From NCBI GenBank assembly GCA_902619615.1, contig CACNFD010000006.1, forward strand, positions 1 to 64,000: 64,000 nt of DNA, written 5' to 3'. The number at the start of each line of letters is the position of its first letter. Positions within the stretch are counted from its first letter, which is position 1. A model generated the notes under the pieces. That model saw only the letters and a list, made by a program, of their open reading frames with translations. It did no database searches and had not been told where the DNA came from. The position numbers and the translations under genes were made by a program. Origin of the DNA: an uncultured SAR116 cluster alpha proteobacterium (GTDB taxonomy: Bacteria > Pseudomonadota > Alphaproteobacteria > Puniceispirillales > Marisalimonadaceae). Of the stretch, positions 45,524-55,783 are shown in pieces.

Positions 45524-45559
45524 ATTTATTAAACAATAACTTAATTATAAGGAAAAAAA

Positions 45560-46213
45560 ATGGCGTTAAAAATAAGATTGTCTAGAGGTGGAGCAAAGAA
45601 GAGACCTTTTTACAAAATCGTAGTTGCAGAAGCATTGTCACCAAGAGATGGAAAGTTTATTGAAAGATTAGGCTCATATAATCCAATGGTAGCTAAAGAT
45701 CACGCTGAAAGATTAGTCCTTGATGTTGAAAGAGCTAAATACTGGTTATCAAAAGGCGCTCAGCCAACATTAAGAGTTGCAAAAATGCTATCATCTGACG
45801 GTTTAGTAAAAGCACCTGTGATTAGAGATCAACCAATTAAAAGTGCCCCAGGTAAGAAAAGGCAAGAAAAAGAAGCAGAAGCGGCAGAAAAGTCAGCGGC
45901 TCCAACGGAGGAAGTAGCTAAGGAAGAGGCGCCTGCGGCAGAAGCTCCAGTTGAGGAAGTAGCCAAAGAAGAGTCACCTGTAGTAGAAGCTCAAGCTGAA
46001 GAAGCAGCCAAAGAAGAGGCGCCTGCGGCAGAAGCTCCAGTTGAGGAAGTAGCCAAAGAAAAGTCACCTGCGGCAGAAGCTCCAACGGAGGAAGTAGCTA
46101 AAGAAGAGGCAACTGCGGCAGAAGCTCCAGCGGAGGAATCAGCCAAGGAAGAGGCACCTGTGGAAGAAACTCTGGCAGAGGAAGAAGCTAAAGAAGAGGA
46201 CAAAAAAGAATAG
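45560..46213 (+). CDS. rpsP: 30S ribosomal protein S16 with a long repetitive acidic tail
   Basis: Residues 1 to about 84 are a normal bS16 ([46 protein letters not shown]). Instead of stopping near residue 90 the protein continues to 217, with a linker then seven tandem copies of a 15-residue unit of the type APxEEVAKEExPAAE (about 114-213). The tail is highly acidic and probably unstructured. Short Ala/Glu/Lys extensions on S16 are common in alphaproteobacteria; this length and regularity are unusual. AAGGAAAA precedes ATG 45560. rimM follows after seven bases. Confidence 0.95.
   Translation: MALKIRLSRGGAKKRPFYKIVVAEALSPRDGKFIERLGSYNPMVAKDHAERLVLDVERAKYWLSKGAQPTLRVAKMLSSDGLVKAPVIRDQPIKSAPGKKRQEKEAEAAEKSAAPTEEVAKEEAPAAEAPVEEVAKEESPVVEAQAEEAAKEEAPAAEAPVEEVAKEKSPAAEAPTEEVAKEEATAAEAPAEESAKEEAPVEETLAEEEAKEEDKKE
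45899..46198 (+). repeat. Tandem 45-bp coding repeats in rpsP
   Basis: Seven consecutive units of 45 bases encode the 15-residue repeats. Some copies are nearly identical at the DNA level (the segment GCGGCAGAAGCTCCAGTTG recurs 90 bases apart), which suggests recent expansion in units of one or two repeats by slippage or unequal exchange. Copy number may vary between strains. Confidence 0.9.
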
Positions 46214-46220
46214 AATAACT

Positions 46221-46730
46221 TTGTCTAAAAAAAATTTAATTGAAATAGGATGCTTTGTAGGTGTCCATGGCATTAAAGGAGAAGTTAAGCTTAAAAGCTT
46301 TACAGAAATTCCAGATAATATTTTTTCTTTCAATGAAATTTTTACAGAGAGTTCTGAAAATCCAATAAAATTAAAGTTAATTAGAAAATTAAAACAAATA
46401 TTTGTTTGCAAAATCGAAAATGTTGAAACAAGAAATGACGCTGAGAATTTTAAAGGATTAAAGTTATTTATATCTAGAAAAAGTTTACCAAAACTTTCAA
46501 ATAATGAGTTTTACCATTCTGATTTGTTGAACTTTGCAGTTTATAATTTAAATAGAGAAAGCTTTGGCAAAGTAATATCTTTGGAGGATTTTGGAGCAGG
46601 GTTGTTGGTTGAGGTAAAAAAAAATAATAAGACTTTTTATTTACCAATGGGGAAAAATTTTCTAAAAAAAATTGATTATAAAGATAAACAAATAATTTTA
46701 GATCTTGAGAAAGATTTAATCGAAAATTAA
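46221..46730 (+). CDS. rimM: 16S rRNA processing protein RimM
   Basis: RimM binds S19 and assists maturation of the 30S head. The 169-residue protein starts with TTG and has GCFVGVHGIKGEVKLKSFT at 11-29 (barrel signature), then the NAENFKGLKLFISRK-type segment, and a C-terminal PRC barrel with GKVISLEDFGAGLLVEV and FYLPMGKNFL. Normal length. It sits between rpsP and trmD as usual. Confidence 0.93.
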   Translation: MSKKNLIEIGCFVGVHGIKGEVKLKSFTEIPDNIFSFNEIFTESSENPIKLKLIRKLKQIFVCKIENVETRNDAENFKGLKLFISRKSLPKLSNNEFYHSDLLNFAVYNLNRESFGKVISLEDFGAGLLVEVKKNNKTFYLPMGKNFLKKIDYKDKQIILDLEKDLIEN

Positions 46731-46744
46731 AAAGGAGATTTTTT

Positions 46745-47431
46745 GTGTGGAATGCAACTGTTTTGTCATTATTCCCAGAAATGTTTCCCGGCACTCTAGA
46801 TTTTTCAATAGCAGGCAAAGCCCTTAGAAAAAATTTGTGGTCTCTAAAAACTGTTAATATTAGACAATTTTCAAATAACAAAAATGGTAAAGTAGATGAA
46901 GTTCCATTTGGTGGTGGGCCAGGAATGGTTATTAATCCAGAAGTTTTAGATAAAGCTCTTAAATCTGTTGCTAAAGCTGTTGGTCGTAGAATTTACCTTA
47001 CACCAAGAGGAAAAAAATTTGATCAAGAATTCGCAAAGAAATTATCACAAGAAAAAGGTGCTGTTTTTATATGTGGTAGATACGAAGGCGTTGATGAAAG
47101 ATTTCTAATTCATAATGAAATAGAAGAAGTAAGTGTTGGAGATTTCGTTTTATCTGGTGGAGAAATTGGTGCTCAATTAGTCATGGACGCGACTATAAGA
47201 CTTATTCCTGAGGTAATTGGAAATGATGCAGCGTTGGTGGATGAAAGTTTTGAAAGACATTTATTAGAATATCCATTATATACTCATCCAAGAGTATGGA
47301 AAAATATGGAAGTGCCAGAGGTACTATTATCTGGAAATCATAAAAAAATCCAAATGTGGAAATTAAAGATGTCTGAAAAGCTTACCAAATTTAGAAGACC
47401 AGATTTATGGTCAAAATATATTAAATCTTAA
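46745..47431 (+). CDS. trmD: tRNA (guanine-N1)-methyltransferase TrmD
   Basis: TrmD methylates G37 of tRNAs reading CNN codons and prevents frameshifting. The 228-residue SPOUT protein begins with GTG 46745 after AAAGGAGA. It shows LFPEMFPGTLDFS, VDEVPFGGGPGMV, YLTPRGKKFDQEFA, ICGRYEGVDERF and the knot motif EVSVGDFVLSGGE, followed by HPRVWKNMEVPEVLLSGNH. Complete and of normal length. Confidence 0.97.
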   Translation: MWNATVLSLFPEMFPGTLDFSIAGKALRKNLWSLKTVNIRQFSNNKNGKVDEVPFGGGPGMVINPEVLDKALKSVAKAVGRRIYLTPRGKKFDQEFAKKLSQEKGAVFICGRYEGVDERFLIHNEIEEVSVGDFVLSGGEIGAQLVMDATIRLIPEVIGNDAALVDESFERHLLEYPLYTHPRVWKNMEVPEVLLSGNHKKIQMWKLKMSEKLTKFRRPDLWSKYIKS

Positions 47432-47484
47432 CTAGAAAAATATTTATTAATTTGCTATGAGTATTTTCACGAAAGGGTAGACAG

Positions 47485-47916
47485 ATGAATGTTATTGATA
47501 AAATTCAAAAAGATCAAATGGACAAGATTGTTGCTGAAAGATCTATACCTGATTTTAGCGCAGGTGATACGATAAAAGTTGATGTAAAAATTGTCGAAGG
47601 TGATAAAGAAAGAATTCAAGCATTTGAGGGATTATGTATTGCTCGAAGTGGTGGTGGGCTGAACGAAAGTTTTACCGTTAGAAAAATTTCATATGGTGAA
47701 GGTGTTGAAAGAATTTTTCCAATATTTTCTCCTAAAATTGCTGGAATAACTGTTCTTAAAAAAGGTAAAGTAAGAAGAGCTAAGCTATATTATTTAAGAG
47801 ACAGAAGAGGAAAATCAGCCCGAATAGTTGAAAAAATCCAGGTTTCTAAAAAAGATACTAAAACTCAAGTTGATCAACCTGTTTCTAAAGAAGTTGCTGA
47901 AGATACAACTTCATAA
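47485..47916 (+). CDS. rplS: 50S ribosomal protein L19
   Basis: The 143-residue protein has the standard core: [26 protein letters not shown], then [24 protein letters not shown] and [23 protein letters not shown], placing it at the 30S/50S interface. About 25 residues beyond the usual end are Lys/Thr/Val rich ([18 protein letters not shown]). GGGTAGACAG precedes ATG 47485. Confidence 0.97.
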   Translation: MNVIDKIQKDQMDKIVAERSIPDFSAGDTIKVDVKIVEGDKERIQAFEGLCIARSGGGLNESFTVRKISYGEGVERIFPIFSPKIAGITVLKKGKVRRAKLYYLRDRRGKSARIVEKIQVSKKDTKTQVDQPVSKEVAEDTTS

Positions 47917-47983
47917 AAGTTTATTAACTTTATAAAACAAATAATATTTTAGTATTCTGATACAACTTAATGGAGTTCTAAAA

Positions 47984-49387
47984 ATGAAACCCAGAACATT
48001 GTTTGATAAAATTTGGGATTACCATCTTATTAGCACACAAGAAGATGGTGCGTCATTAATCTATATTGATAGGCATTTAGTTCATGAAGTAACAAGCCCA
48101 CAAGCATTTGAGGGGTTAAGAATGTCTGGTAGAGCTGTAAATTCTCCTAGCAGAACTTTAGCTGTGGCTGATCATAATGTGCCAACAACAGATAGAGCCG
48201 ACGGAATTCAAGAAGAAGAATCTAGGATTCAAGTTGAAGCTCTAGACAAAAATGTAGAAGATTTTCGAATACCATATTTTAACATGATGGACAAAAGACA
48301 GGGAATTGTTCATGTGATAGGACCAGAACAAGGCTTTACCCAACCAGGTATGACAATAGTTTGTGGTGACAGCCATACCGCAACCCACGGTGCATTTGGA
48401 GCTCTGGCGTTTGGTATTGGCACTTCAGAAGTTGAACATGTTTTGGCTACTCAAACTTTAATTCAAAAGCCAGCTAAAAACATGCTCATCAATGTTGAAG
48501 GTGAGCTTCAACCAGGTGTGTCTCCTAAAGATTTAGTTCTTGCTATTATTGGAGAAATCGGCACTGCAGGTGGTACTGGTCATGTTATCGAGTATTCAGG
48601 TAAAGCTATAGAGCAACTTTCTATGGAAGGTAGGATGACTGTTTGTAATATGTCAATAGAAGCTGGTGCAAGAGCAGGAATGATAGCTCCTGACAAAGTA
48701 ACATTTGATTACTTAAGAGATAAACCAATGTCTCCAAAAGGTAAAGATTGGGATTTAGCTTTAGAATGGTGGAAATCATTACCTTCAGATGAAAACGCAT
48801 TTTATGACAAAAAAATTACTATTAACGCTAATAAAATCAAACCAACCGTAACATGGGGTACTAGTCCAGAAGATGTTGTTTCAATTGATGGTTATATACC
48901 TGATCCTTCAAAGATTAAAGATGAGGATGCTAGAGCTAAGGTACAAAGATCATTAGATTATATGGGATTAGTAGGGGGTCAAAAGATATCTGAAGTTGAA
49001 ATAAATACAGTATTCATAGGTTCATGTACAAATTCCAGAATAGAGGATTTAAGGTCAGCTGCAAAAGTAATAGATGGAAAAAAAGTTAAAAAAGGTATTA
49101 GGGCCATGGTAGTTCCAGGTTCTGGATTGGTGAAAAGTCAGGCCGAAGAAGAGGGTCTAAATTTATTATTTACTGAAGCTGGTTTTGAGTGGAGAGAGCC
49201 CGGTTGTTCAATGTGTTTAGCAATGAATGAAGACAAACTTCAACCTGGTGAAAGATGCGCAAGTACATCCAATCGAAATTTTGAAGGTAGACAAGGGAAA
49301 GGTGGAAGAACACATCTGGTTAGTCCTGAAATAGCTGCTGCCTCTGCAATTACAGGCAAATTAACTGATTATACTTTAATCACGTAG
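47984..49387 (+). CDS. leuC: 3-isopropylmalate dehydratase, large subunit
   Basis: The aconitase-type subunit of leucine synthesis, 467 residues. The three [4Fe-4S] cysteines are in [13 protein letters not shown] and [11 protein letters not shown]; other marks are [47 protein letters not shown] (in parts), and [19 protein letters not shown] at the end. It works with LeuD, whose gene follows 16 bases later. Confidence 0.97.
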   Translation: MKPRTLFDKIWDYHLISTQEDGASLIYIDRHLVHEVTSPQAFEGLRMSGRAVNSPSRTLAVADHNVPTTDRADGIQEEESRIQVEALDKNVEDFRIPYFNMMDKRQGIVHVIGPEQGFTQPGMTIVCGDSHTATHGAFGALAFGIGTSEVEHVLATQTLIQKPAKNMLINVEGELQPGVSPKDLVLAIIGEIGTAGGTGHVIEYSGKAIEQLSMEGRMTVCNMSIEAGARAGMIAPDKVTFDYLRDKPMSPKGKDWDLALEWWKSLPSDENAFYDKKITINANKIKPTVTWGTSPEDVVSIDGYIPDPSKIKDEDARAKVQRSLDYMGLVGGQKISEVEINTVFIGSCTNSRIEDLRSAAKVIDGKKVKKGIRAMVVPGSGLVKSQAEEEGLNLLFTEAGFEWREPGCSMCLAMNEDKLQPGERCASTSNRNFEGRQGKGGRTHLVSPEIAAASAITGKLTDYTLIT

Positions 49388-49403
49388 TTTTAGAGGTTTT
49401 ACT

Positions 49404-50009
49404 ATGGAAAAATTTAAAAATATTAGAGGTATAGCTGCTCCATTTAATTTTATAAATGTAGATACAGACAAAATAATTCCTAAACAATTTTTAAAGACAA
49501 TTAAAAGAACAGGTTTAGGTAAACATCTTTTTGATGAGATGAGATTTAATGATGACGGTTCTGAAAAAGAAGAGTTTGTTTTGAATAGAGAGCCATATAG
49601 AAAATGTAATATTCTTGTTGCAGGTGATAATTTTGGATGTGGCTCAAGTAGAGAACATGCGCCTTGGGCTTTATCTGATTTTGGAATAAAATGTATTATT
49701 TCAACGTCTTTCGCGGATATTTTTTATAATAATTCTTTTAAAAATGGTCTTTTACCTATTAAAGTTTCATCTGACGAAAGAGATGCTTTATTGGCAGATT
49801 CAAATGATAAAGAAAATCCTGAACTAGAAATTGACCTTCCATCTCAGGAAATTAGAAGGCCTAATGGAGCAGTTATTAAATTTGAAATCGACCCTTTTAG
49901 AAAAAAATGCTTACTTGAAGGATTAGATGATATAGGCATAACAATGCAACAATCTAGTGATATCAAAGAATTTGAAACCAAAATGTCTAATGAAAGACCC
50001 TGGATATAA
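49404..50009 (+). CDS. leuD: 3-isopropylmalate dehydratase, small subunit
   Basis: The swivel-domain subunit, 201 residues, that completes isopropylmalate isomerase. [16 protein letters not shown] at about 18-33 and the diagnostic [17 protein letters not shown] near residue 75 are intact, then [17 protein letters not shown]. Length is normal for the bacterial LeuD1 type. AGGTTTTACT precedes ATG 49404. Confidence 0.97.
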   Translation: MEKFKNIRGIAAPFNFINVDTDKIIPKQFLKTIKRTGLGKHLFDEMRFNDDGSEKEEFVLNREPYRKCNILVAGDNFGCGSSREHAPWALSDFGIKCIISTSFADIFYNNSFKNGLLPIKVSSDERDALLADSNDKENPELEIDLPSQEIRRPNGAVIKFEIDPFRKKCLLEGLDDIGITMQQSSDIKEFETKMSNERPWI

Positions 50010-50029
50010 TTAAAAAGTGAGTTTATAAA

Positions 50030-51145
50030 ATGCCATCTAATCGTACGTTAATGGTTCTTTCTGGAGATGGAGTTGGACCAGAGGTTATTAAAGAAACTTT
50101 GAGAGTTGTTGATTGGTTTGCAAAAAATAAAAGTATAAGTTTTAACATAAAAGAAGGTTTAGTAGGAGGTGCTTCTTTTGATAAATATGGTACGCCTCTT
50201 TCAGACGAAACTTTATCAGATGCAGTTGATGCTGATGCAATTTTATTTGGTGCAGTAGGAAGTCCAAAATACGATGGGGTTGAATTTGAGAAGAGACCTG
50301 AAAATGGTCTTCTGAGATTAAGAAAAGAAATGGATTTGTTTGCTAATCTTAGGCCTGCCATGGTGTTTCCTGCACTTGTTGATGCTTCTTCCCTTAAACC
50401 TAATATTATCTCAGGCCTAGACATTTTAATTTTAAGAGAGTTAACAGGAGGTATTTATTTTGCAGAGCCTCGTGGAATAGAAAAAATTGATACTCAAATT
50501 AAAAAGGGTTATGACACTAATCTTTATACTACCCCAGAGATTGAAAGAATTGGCAGAGTTGCCTTTGATATGGCAAGAGCCAGAAATGGGAAAGTTACTT
50601 CTGTAGAAAAAGCTAATGTAATGATGTCAGGTGTTTTGTGGAGAGAGGTGATAACTAATCTTCATAAAAAAGAGGGCTCAGATATATTAATTAACCATAT
50701 GTATGCTGATAATTGCGCAATGCAATTAGTGAGAGATCCTAAGCAATTTGATGTTATTGTTACAGACAATTTGTTTGGAGATATTTTATCTGACTGCGCA
50801 GCTATGTTAACTGGTTCACTCGGAATGCTTCCTTCTGCCAGTTTAGGATCTGTAGACCAAAATACTGGAAAGAGACATGCTATGTATGAGCCAGTTCATG
50901 GATCAGCTCCAGATATAGCTGGAAAAGAGTTAGCAAATCCATTGGCAGAACTTTTAAGTTTGTCAATGTTATTTCGTTATTCATTTGAAATGAAAGAAGA
51001 GGCAGATTTAATTGATGAGGCTGTTTCAAGAGCTTTAGATGCTGGACCAAGAACGCAAGATATAATGGCTTCAGGAAGAGTCAAAGTTGGTACGAAAGGA
51101 ATGATGGATTCAGTTATCTACAAGTTAGAGGAATTAACAAAATAA
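50030..51145 (+). CDS. leuB: 3-isopropylmalate dehydrogenase
   Basis: A 371-residue NAD-dependent beta-decarboxylating dehydrogenase of leucine synthesis. LSGDGVGPEV starts the fold; LLRLRKEMDLFANLRPA and ILRELTGGIYFAEPRG bind isopropylmalate (the Glu-Leu of RELTGG type is specific to LeuB rather than isocitrate dehydrogenase), VMMSGVLWREV, the Mg site VTDNLFGDILSD and EPVHGSAPDIAGK. It abuts asd (TAAATG). Confidence 0.97.
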   Translation: MPSNRTLMVLSGDGVGPEVIKETLRVVDWFAKNKSISFNIKEGLVGGASFDKYGTPLSDETLSDAVDADAILFGAVGSPKYDGVEFEKRPENGLLRLRKEMDLFANLRPAMVFPALVDASSLKPNIISGLDILILRELTGGIYFAEPRGIEKIDTQIKKGYDTNLYTTPEIERIGRVAFDMARARNGKVTSVEKANVMMSGVLWREVITNLHKKEGSDILINHMYADNCAMQLVRDPKQFDVIVTDNLFGDILSDCAAMLTGSLGMLPSASLGSVDQNTGKRHAMYEPVHGSAPDIAGKELANPLAELLSLSMLFRYSFEMKEEADLIDEAVSRALDAGPRTQDIMASGRVKVGTKGMMDSVIYKLEELTK

Positions 51146-52174
51146 ATGTCTTATAATATTGCTGTTGTTGGTGCTACAGGCGCCGTTGGTAGAGAAATGC
51201 TTCAAACTTTGTTTGAAAGAAAATTTCCAGTAAAAAATATATTTGCTCTTGCTTCAAGATCCTCTGTTGGTAAGGATGTATCTTTTGGTGACGACAAAAT
51301 ACTAAAAGTTAGTTCAGTTGATGATTTTAACTTTGAAAAAGCAGATATAGCTCTTTTTTCAGCTGGTTCAGATATAGCAAAAAAATTTGGTTTAAAGGCA
51401 GGTGTTAAGGGTTGTATTGTTATTGACAATTCTTCCTGTTTTAGAATGGATGATAAAGTTCCTTTAATTGTTCCTGAAGTTAATCCTGAAGCGATTAATG
51501 GTTATAAAAATAAAAACATAATTGCAAATCCTAATTGTTCAACTATCCAGCTAGTCGTTGCTTTAAAGCCAATTCATAAAAAATATGAAATAACAAGAGT
51601 TGTTGTCTCTACATACCAAGCTGTTTCAGGAGCTGGGAAACCAGCTATGGACGAACTTTTTAATCAAACAAAGGGTGTTTTTGTCCATGATCAAGCTAAA
51701 CCAGAACAGTTTCCCAAAAAAATAGCATTTAATGTAATCCCTCACATTGATGTTTTCATGGATGATGGGTTTACGAAAGAAGAGTGGAAAATGAGGGTTG
51801 AGACAAAAAAAATATTAGATCCTAATATTGATTTGGTTGCTCATTGTGTAAGGGTTCCAGTATTTATTGGTCATAGTGAAGCAGTTTTTATAGAATGCAA
51901 AAAAGAAATCAATGAAAAAAATGTTAGAAGCTTATTAAGAGATGCTAATGGTGTAACAGTGGTAGATCACCGAGCAGATGAAGGATACGTAACTCCAGAA
52001 GAAGTGGCTGGTGAAGACGATGTTTATATTAGCAGAATTAGAAAAGATCCTTCAGTAAAAAATGGTATTGTTTTTTGGTGTGTTGGAGATAATTTAAGAA
52101 AAGGCGCGGCATTAAACACCGTCCAGATAGCTGAATTGTTGGCAAGCAAAAAAATTAAAGGAGTCCCTCTTTAA
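51146..52174 (+). CDS. asd: Aspartate-semialdehyde dehydrogenase
   Basis: Asd reduces aspartyl phosphate to the semialdehyde, the branch point to lysine, threonine and methionine. The 342-residue enzyme has VVGATGAVGREML (6-18), FSAGSDIAKKFG, the catalytic cysteine in NPNCSTIQLV (near residue 131), VSTYQAVSGAG and the His in RVPVFIGHSEAV. It joins dapC and dapF in serving diaminopimelate synthesis. It starts one base after leuB. Confidence 0.96.
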   Translation: MSYNIAVVGATGAVGREMLQTLFERKFPVKNIFALASRSSVGKDVSFGDDKILKVSSVDDFNFEKADIALFSAGSDIAKKFGLKAGVKGCIVIDNSSCFRMDDKVPLIVPEVNPEAINGYKNKNIIANPNCSTIQLVVALKPIHKKYEITRVVVSTYQAVSGAGKPAMDELFNQTKGVFVHDQAKPEQFPKKIAFNVIPHIDVFMDDGFTKEEWKMRVETKKILDPNIDLVAHCVRVPVFIGHSEAVFIECKKEINEKNVRSLLRDANGVTVVDHRADEGYVTPEEVAGEDDVYISRIRKDPSVKNGIVFWCVGDNLRKGAALNTVQIAELLASKKIKGVPL

Positions 52175-52199
52175 TGTTTAAAATTTCAAAATAATTATT

Positions 52200-53129
52200 A
52201 TGGAATTTATCTGGATTTTTGCAGCAATATTTGCCGCAGCCTGTCAAACTGCCCGTTCTGCATTTCAAAAAAATATGATCTCCAAATTAGGAGAATATGG
52301 AGCCGCCTATATTAGATTTTGTTATGCTTTACCTTTTACCTCACTTATTTGGCTAACTTGGATAAGCATTCCAGGAAATAATATTCCTAACCTTTCTTTA
52401 TATTCGCTATTTTTATGTTTATTGGGATCAATTTTTCAAGTTTTATTTACTTACGTTCTTATGAAAGTTTTTGCACATAAAAACTTTGCTACAGGAATTG
52501 CATTTTCTAAAACAGAAGTAATTCTTATTGCTTTTTTGGAGATCATAATTCTAAGTGTTACTTTCTCTACATCTATAATGTTAGGTATAATACTAGGTGT
52601 TATATCTGTATTATTATTATCTTATGCCAAAAAAGCAGATAGCATTTTAAAAACTATTAAACTTCTAATTAACTCAACTTTATCTGTAGGTACTCTTGTT
52701 GGTCTTTTATCTGGATTACTTTTAGCTGGCTCTGTAGTTGCATTTAGAATGTCTATTATATCAGTAGAGGGTCCCCTCTTAGATAAATCAATTTTCATTT
52801 CTTTTATAGCGATTGTTTTTCAAACTATATTGGTAGGCTTGTATCTTGTAATAAATAAAAGAGATCAATTTTTAGCTGTTATTAAATATTGGAAACCTAG
52901 TTTGCCAGCAGGCTTATCTGGGACAGGTGCAACATTTGGGTGGTTTGTAGCATTTGGTCTAACAACAGCAGCTGAAGTAAGGGCAGTTGGGCAAATAGAA
53001 TTAATTTTTTCAATTTTAATTTCAGTTATTTTTTTTAAGGAAAAGATTAAAATTACTGAACTTACAGGTATTATTTTACTTGGTTTATCAATTTTAATTA
53101 TTATTTTTGAAGAAAATTTAAAATTTTAA
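52200..53129 (+). CDS. EamA/DMT-family transporter
   Basis: A 309-residue integral membrane protein with about ten hydrophobic helices in two EamA halves. The first half starts FIWIFAAIFAAACQTARSAFQK and contains GIAFSKTEVILIAFLEI, the second includes GTGATFGWFVAFGLTTAAEVRAVGQIELIFSILISV (in parts GATFGWFVAFGL and VGQIELIFSILIS), a characteristic helix of the drug/metabolite superfamily. Substrate unknown. It lies between the leu/asd and sdh clusters, 25 bases after asd, and could be read through from it. Confidence 0.87.
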   Translation: MEFIWIFAAIFAAACQTARSAFQKNMISKLGEYGAAYIRFCYALPFTSLIWLTWISIPGNNIPNLSLYSLFLCLLGSIFQVLFTYVLMKVFAHKNFATGIAFSKTEVILIAFLEIIILSVTFSTSIMLGIILGVISVLLLSYAKKADSILKTIKLLINSTLSVGTLVGLLSGLLLAGSVVAFRMSIISVEGPLLDKSIFISFIAIVFQTILVGLYLVINKRDQFLAVIKYWKPSLPAGLSGTGATFGWFVAFGLTTAAEVRAVGQIELIFSILISVIFFKEKIKITELTGIILLGLSILIIIFEENLKF

Positions 53130-53194
53130 ATTTTAGATTTGAATTTTTTATTTATTTAGTTCATTTATTTAAATAACCAAACAATGAGATTAAT

Positions 53195-53581
53195 ATGAGT
53201 AGACAAAGACCACTTTCACCACATCTTCAAATATACAAACCACAAATAACTTCTATGTTGTCAATTCTTCATAGAGCAACGGGTATAGCATTATCAATTG
53301 GAAGTGTAATTTTAGTGCTATGGATTGTAGCGCTTACTTTAGGTGAAAACACTTATTTAATGTATTCAAATCTAATTAATAACTGGTTTGGCAAATTGAT
53401 AATCTTTGGTTTCACTTTTGCTTTGTTTTATCATCTTAGTAATGGTATTCGGCATCTTTTTTGGGATGCTGGATATGGATATGACTTAAAACATGCCTAT
53501 ATTTCAGGCGTGGCTGTAATAATTTCTTCGTTATCATTGACTTCTATAACATGGTTAATAGTCTATTTGAGAGTTGTTTAA
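53195..53581 (+). CDS. sdhC: Succinate dehydrogenase, cytochrome b556 subunit
   Basis: A 128-residue membrane anchor of complex II. RPLSPHLQIYKPQITSML and SILHRATGIALSIG (Ser/Arg of the quinone site and start of helix 1) are diagnostic; three helices are visible; the heme-b ligand is probably His in FYHLSNGIRHLFWD. Bacterial lengths are similar. sdhD follows after 41 bases. Confidence 0.95.
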   Translation: MSRQRPLSPHLQIYKPQITSMLSILHRATGIALSIGSVILVLWIVALTLGENTYLMYSNLINNWFGKLIIFGFTFALFYHLSNGIRHLFWDAGYGYDLKHAYISGVAVIISSLSLTSITWLIVYLRVV

Positions 53582-53622
53582 AGTATAGTCGAGAATTTAA
53601 ATTTTTAAAGAAAGTAAAGAAA

Positions 53623-53961
53623 ATGCAATCTAAATCTCACGGTGTTGCTCACTGGAAATTACAAAGAATTTCAGCAATTGCAATGATACCTCTAGTAATT
53701 TGGTTTGTTTCTTCTCTTACATTAAGCTTAATCAATAGCTATGATCAATCTGTTGCTTGGTTGCAGAATCCATTAAACGCAACTGGATTGGTTCTTTTAT
53801 TTGGGACTTTATACTTTCATGCTGCATCAGGATTACAAGTTGTTATTGAAGATTATGTACATAATGAGGGGTTGAAAATTATGTCTTTAATACTTATAAA
53901 ATTATTATCTATACTTCTGGGTGTTTTATCAATCCTTTGTGTTTTGAAAATTTATTTATAA
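53623..53961 (+). CDS. sdhD: Succinate dehydrogenase, hydrophobic membrane anchor SdhD
   Basis: From ATG 53623 the product has 112 residues and three hydrophobic helices. SHGVAHWKLQRISAIAMIPLVIWF is the standard start (HWKLQRISA), the heme/quinone-side His is in FHAASGLQVVIEDYVH, and the third helix ends in LCVLKIYL. A longer frame from 53551 overlaps sdhC and is not needed. With SdhC it anchors SdhAB and reduces ubiquinone. Confidence 0.92.
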   Translation: MQSKSHGVAHWKLQRISAIAMIPLVIWFVSSLTLSLINSYDQSVAWLQNPLNATGLVLLFGTLYFHAASGLQVVIEDYVHNEGLKIMSLILIKLLSILLGVLSILCVLKIYL

Positions 53962-53976
53962 TTAGAAAGTTATTTT

Positions 53977-55767
53977 ATGTCTGAATATGAAATTGTAGAC
54001 CATGAACATGATGTAGTAGTTGTCGGCGCTGGAGGTGCTGGATTAAGAGCAACTTTGGGCATGGTATCTGGTGGTTTAAAAACGGCGTGCATTACAAAAG
54101 TTTTTCCAACAAGAAGTCATACTGTTGCAGCTCAAGGTGGTATTGGAGCAGCGCTTAATAATATGGGTGAAAATGATAGCTGGCAGTTTCATATGTATGA
54201 TACAGTTAAGGGATCTGATTGGCTTGGTGACCAAGATGCTATCGAATATATGTGTAAAGAAGCCATTCCGTCTGTGACCGAGTTAGAGAATTTTGGAGTT
54301 CCTTTTTCTAGAACTGAGGATGGTGAAGTTTATCAAAGACCATTTGGTGGTCATACATTAGATTACGGAAAAAAAATGGCACGAAGAGCTTGTGCTGCTG
54401 CAGACAGAACTGGTCATGCAATTCTTCATACACTCTACCAACAATGTCTAAAATATCAAGCTGAGTTCTTTGTAGAGTATATAGCACTTGATCTACTTAT
54501 GGATGATAATGGGAAGTGTGTTGGAGTATTAGCCTTATGTATGGATGATGGTAAGATTCACAGATTTAGAGGACATCAAACGGTCCTTGCTACCGGTGGT
54601 TATGGAAGAGTCTATTTTTCTTGTACTTCTGCTCATACTTGTACAGGTGACGGAAATGCAATGGTTTTAAGAGCAGGCTTGCCTCTTCAAGATATGGAGT
54701 TTGTTCAGTTTCATCCAACAGGTGTTTATGGTGCGGGTGTACTAATAACTGAAGGATCAAGAGGTGAAGGTGGATATCTTACAAATTCTGAGGGTGAGAG
54801 ATTTATGGAAAGATATGCCCCTACTGCTAAAGACCTTGCTAGTAGAGACGTAGTATCAAGATCCATGACAATTGAGATTAATGAAGGTAGAGGTGTTGGC
54901 CCAAATAAAGACCATATTTTCATGCATTTAGAGCATATTGATCCGGCAACTTTGCAAATGAGATTACCAGGTATAAGTGAAACTGCCAAAATTTTCTGTG
55001 GTGTTGACGTTACCAAGGAACCAATTCCAGTTTTACCTACAGTTCATTACAATATGGGAGGTATCCCAACTAATTATCATGGTGAAGTAGTAACAAGAAA
55101 AGGTAATGACCAAGATGCAGTTGTTTCAGGACTAATGGCTATTGGAGAAGCAGCATGTGTGTCTGTACATGGAGCTAACAGACTGGGAACCAACTCATTA
55201 TTAGATATTGTTGTTTTTGGGCGTGCTGCGGCACAAAGAGCTTTAAAAACAGTTGAAAAAGGAAGTGCTCATGTGCCCTTACCCAAAAGAGTAACAGACA
55301 AAATTTTAGCAAGACTTGATAAAGTAAGATATTCAAATGGAGATATTTCTGTAGGTGAAGTTAGAAACTCAATGCAAAATGCAATGCAAAAACATGCAGC
55401 AGTTTTCAGATCAAATATTTCAATGGAAGAAGGCGTCCAAAAAGTTGATACTATCTCAAAAGGTATGGATAATATTGGTATAAAAGATAGATCAATGATT
55501 TTTAATACGGACTTAGTTGAAGCTCTTGAGTTAGAAAACTTAATGCAACAAGCAATTGTTACAATGAAGTCAGCAGACCAAAGAAAAGAATCGCGTGGTG
55601 CACATTCTCACGAAGACTACCCTGAAAGAGATGATAAGAATTGGATGAAACATACAATTATGTGGCTTAATGAGAAAAACAAAACTAAGCTAGACTATAG
55701 AGATGTCCACCTAAACACATTAACAAACGAAGTGGCATCAATACCCCCAGCCGCAAGAGTTTACTAA
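53977..55767 (+). CDS. sdhA: Succinate dehydrogenase, flavoprotein subunit
   Basis: The catalytic subunit of complex II, 596 residues. [15 protein letters not shown] (FAD), the covalent-flavin histidine in [14 protein letters not shown], the [23 protein letters not shown] substrate block, [18 protein letters not shown] (catalytic Arg), [31 protein letters not shown] and the C-terminal [15 protein letters not shown] are intact. It lies 15 bases after sdhD. Confidence 0.98.
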   Translation: MSEYEIVDHEHDVVVVGAGGAGLRATLGMVSGGLKTACITKVFPTRSHTVAAQGGIGAALNNMGENDSWQFHMYDTVKGSDWLGDQDAIEYMCKEAIPSVTELENFGVPFSRTEDGEVYQRPFGGHTLDYGKKMARRACAAADRTGHAILHTLYQQCLKYQAEFFVEYIALDLLMDDNGKCVGVLALCMDDGKIHRFRGHQTVLATGGYGRVYFSCTSAHTCTGDGNAMVLRAGLPLQDMEFVQFHPTGVYGAGVLITEGSRGEGGYLTNSEGERFMERYAPTAKDLASRDVVSRSMTIEINEGRGVGPNKDHIFMHLEHIDPATLQMRLPGISETAKIFCGVDVTKEPIPVLPTVHYNMGGIPTNYHGEVVTRKGNDQDAVVSGLMAIGEAACVSVHGANRLGTNSLLDIVVFGRAAAQRALKTVEKGSAHVPLPKRVTDKILARLDKVRYSNGDISVGEVRNSMQNAMQKHAAVFRSNISMEEGVQKVDTISKGMDNIGIKDRSMIFNTDLVEALELENLMQQAIVTMKSADQRKESRGAHSHEDYPERDDKNWMKHTIMWLNEKNKTKLDYRDVHLNTLTNEVASIPPAARVY

Positions 55768-55783
55768 TTTTAAGGAGAATTTT

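Noticed and set aside
45899-46198. CRISPR-like periodicity
   Set aside because: The repeats are contiguous 45-bp coding units without spacers, inside rpsP.
45991-46203. Minus-strand 70-residue frame rich in Ser and Ala
   Set aside because: It is the antisense of the rpsP repeats; the regular composition comes from the Glu/Ala codons on the other strand.
50023-50424. Minus-strand 133-residue frame
   Set aside because: Antisense to the start of leuB; composition is that of a shadow frame.
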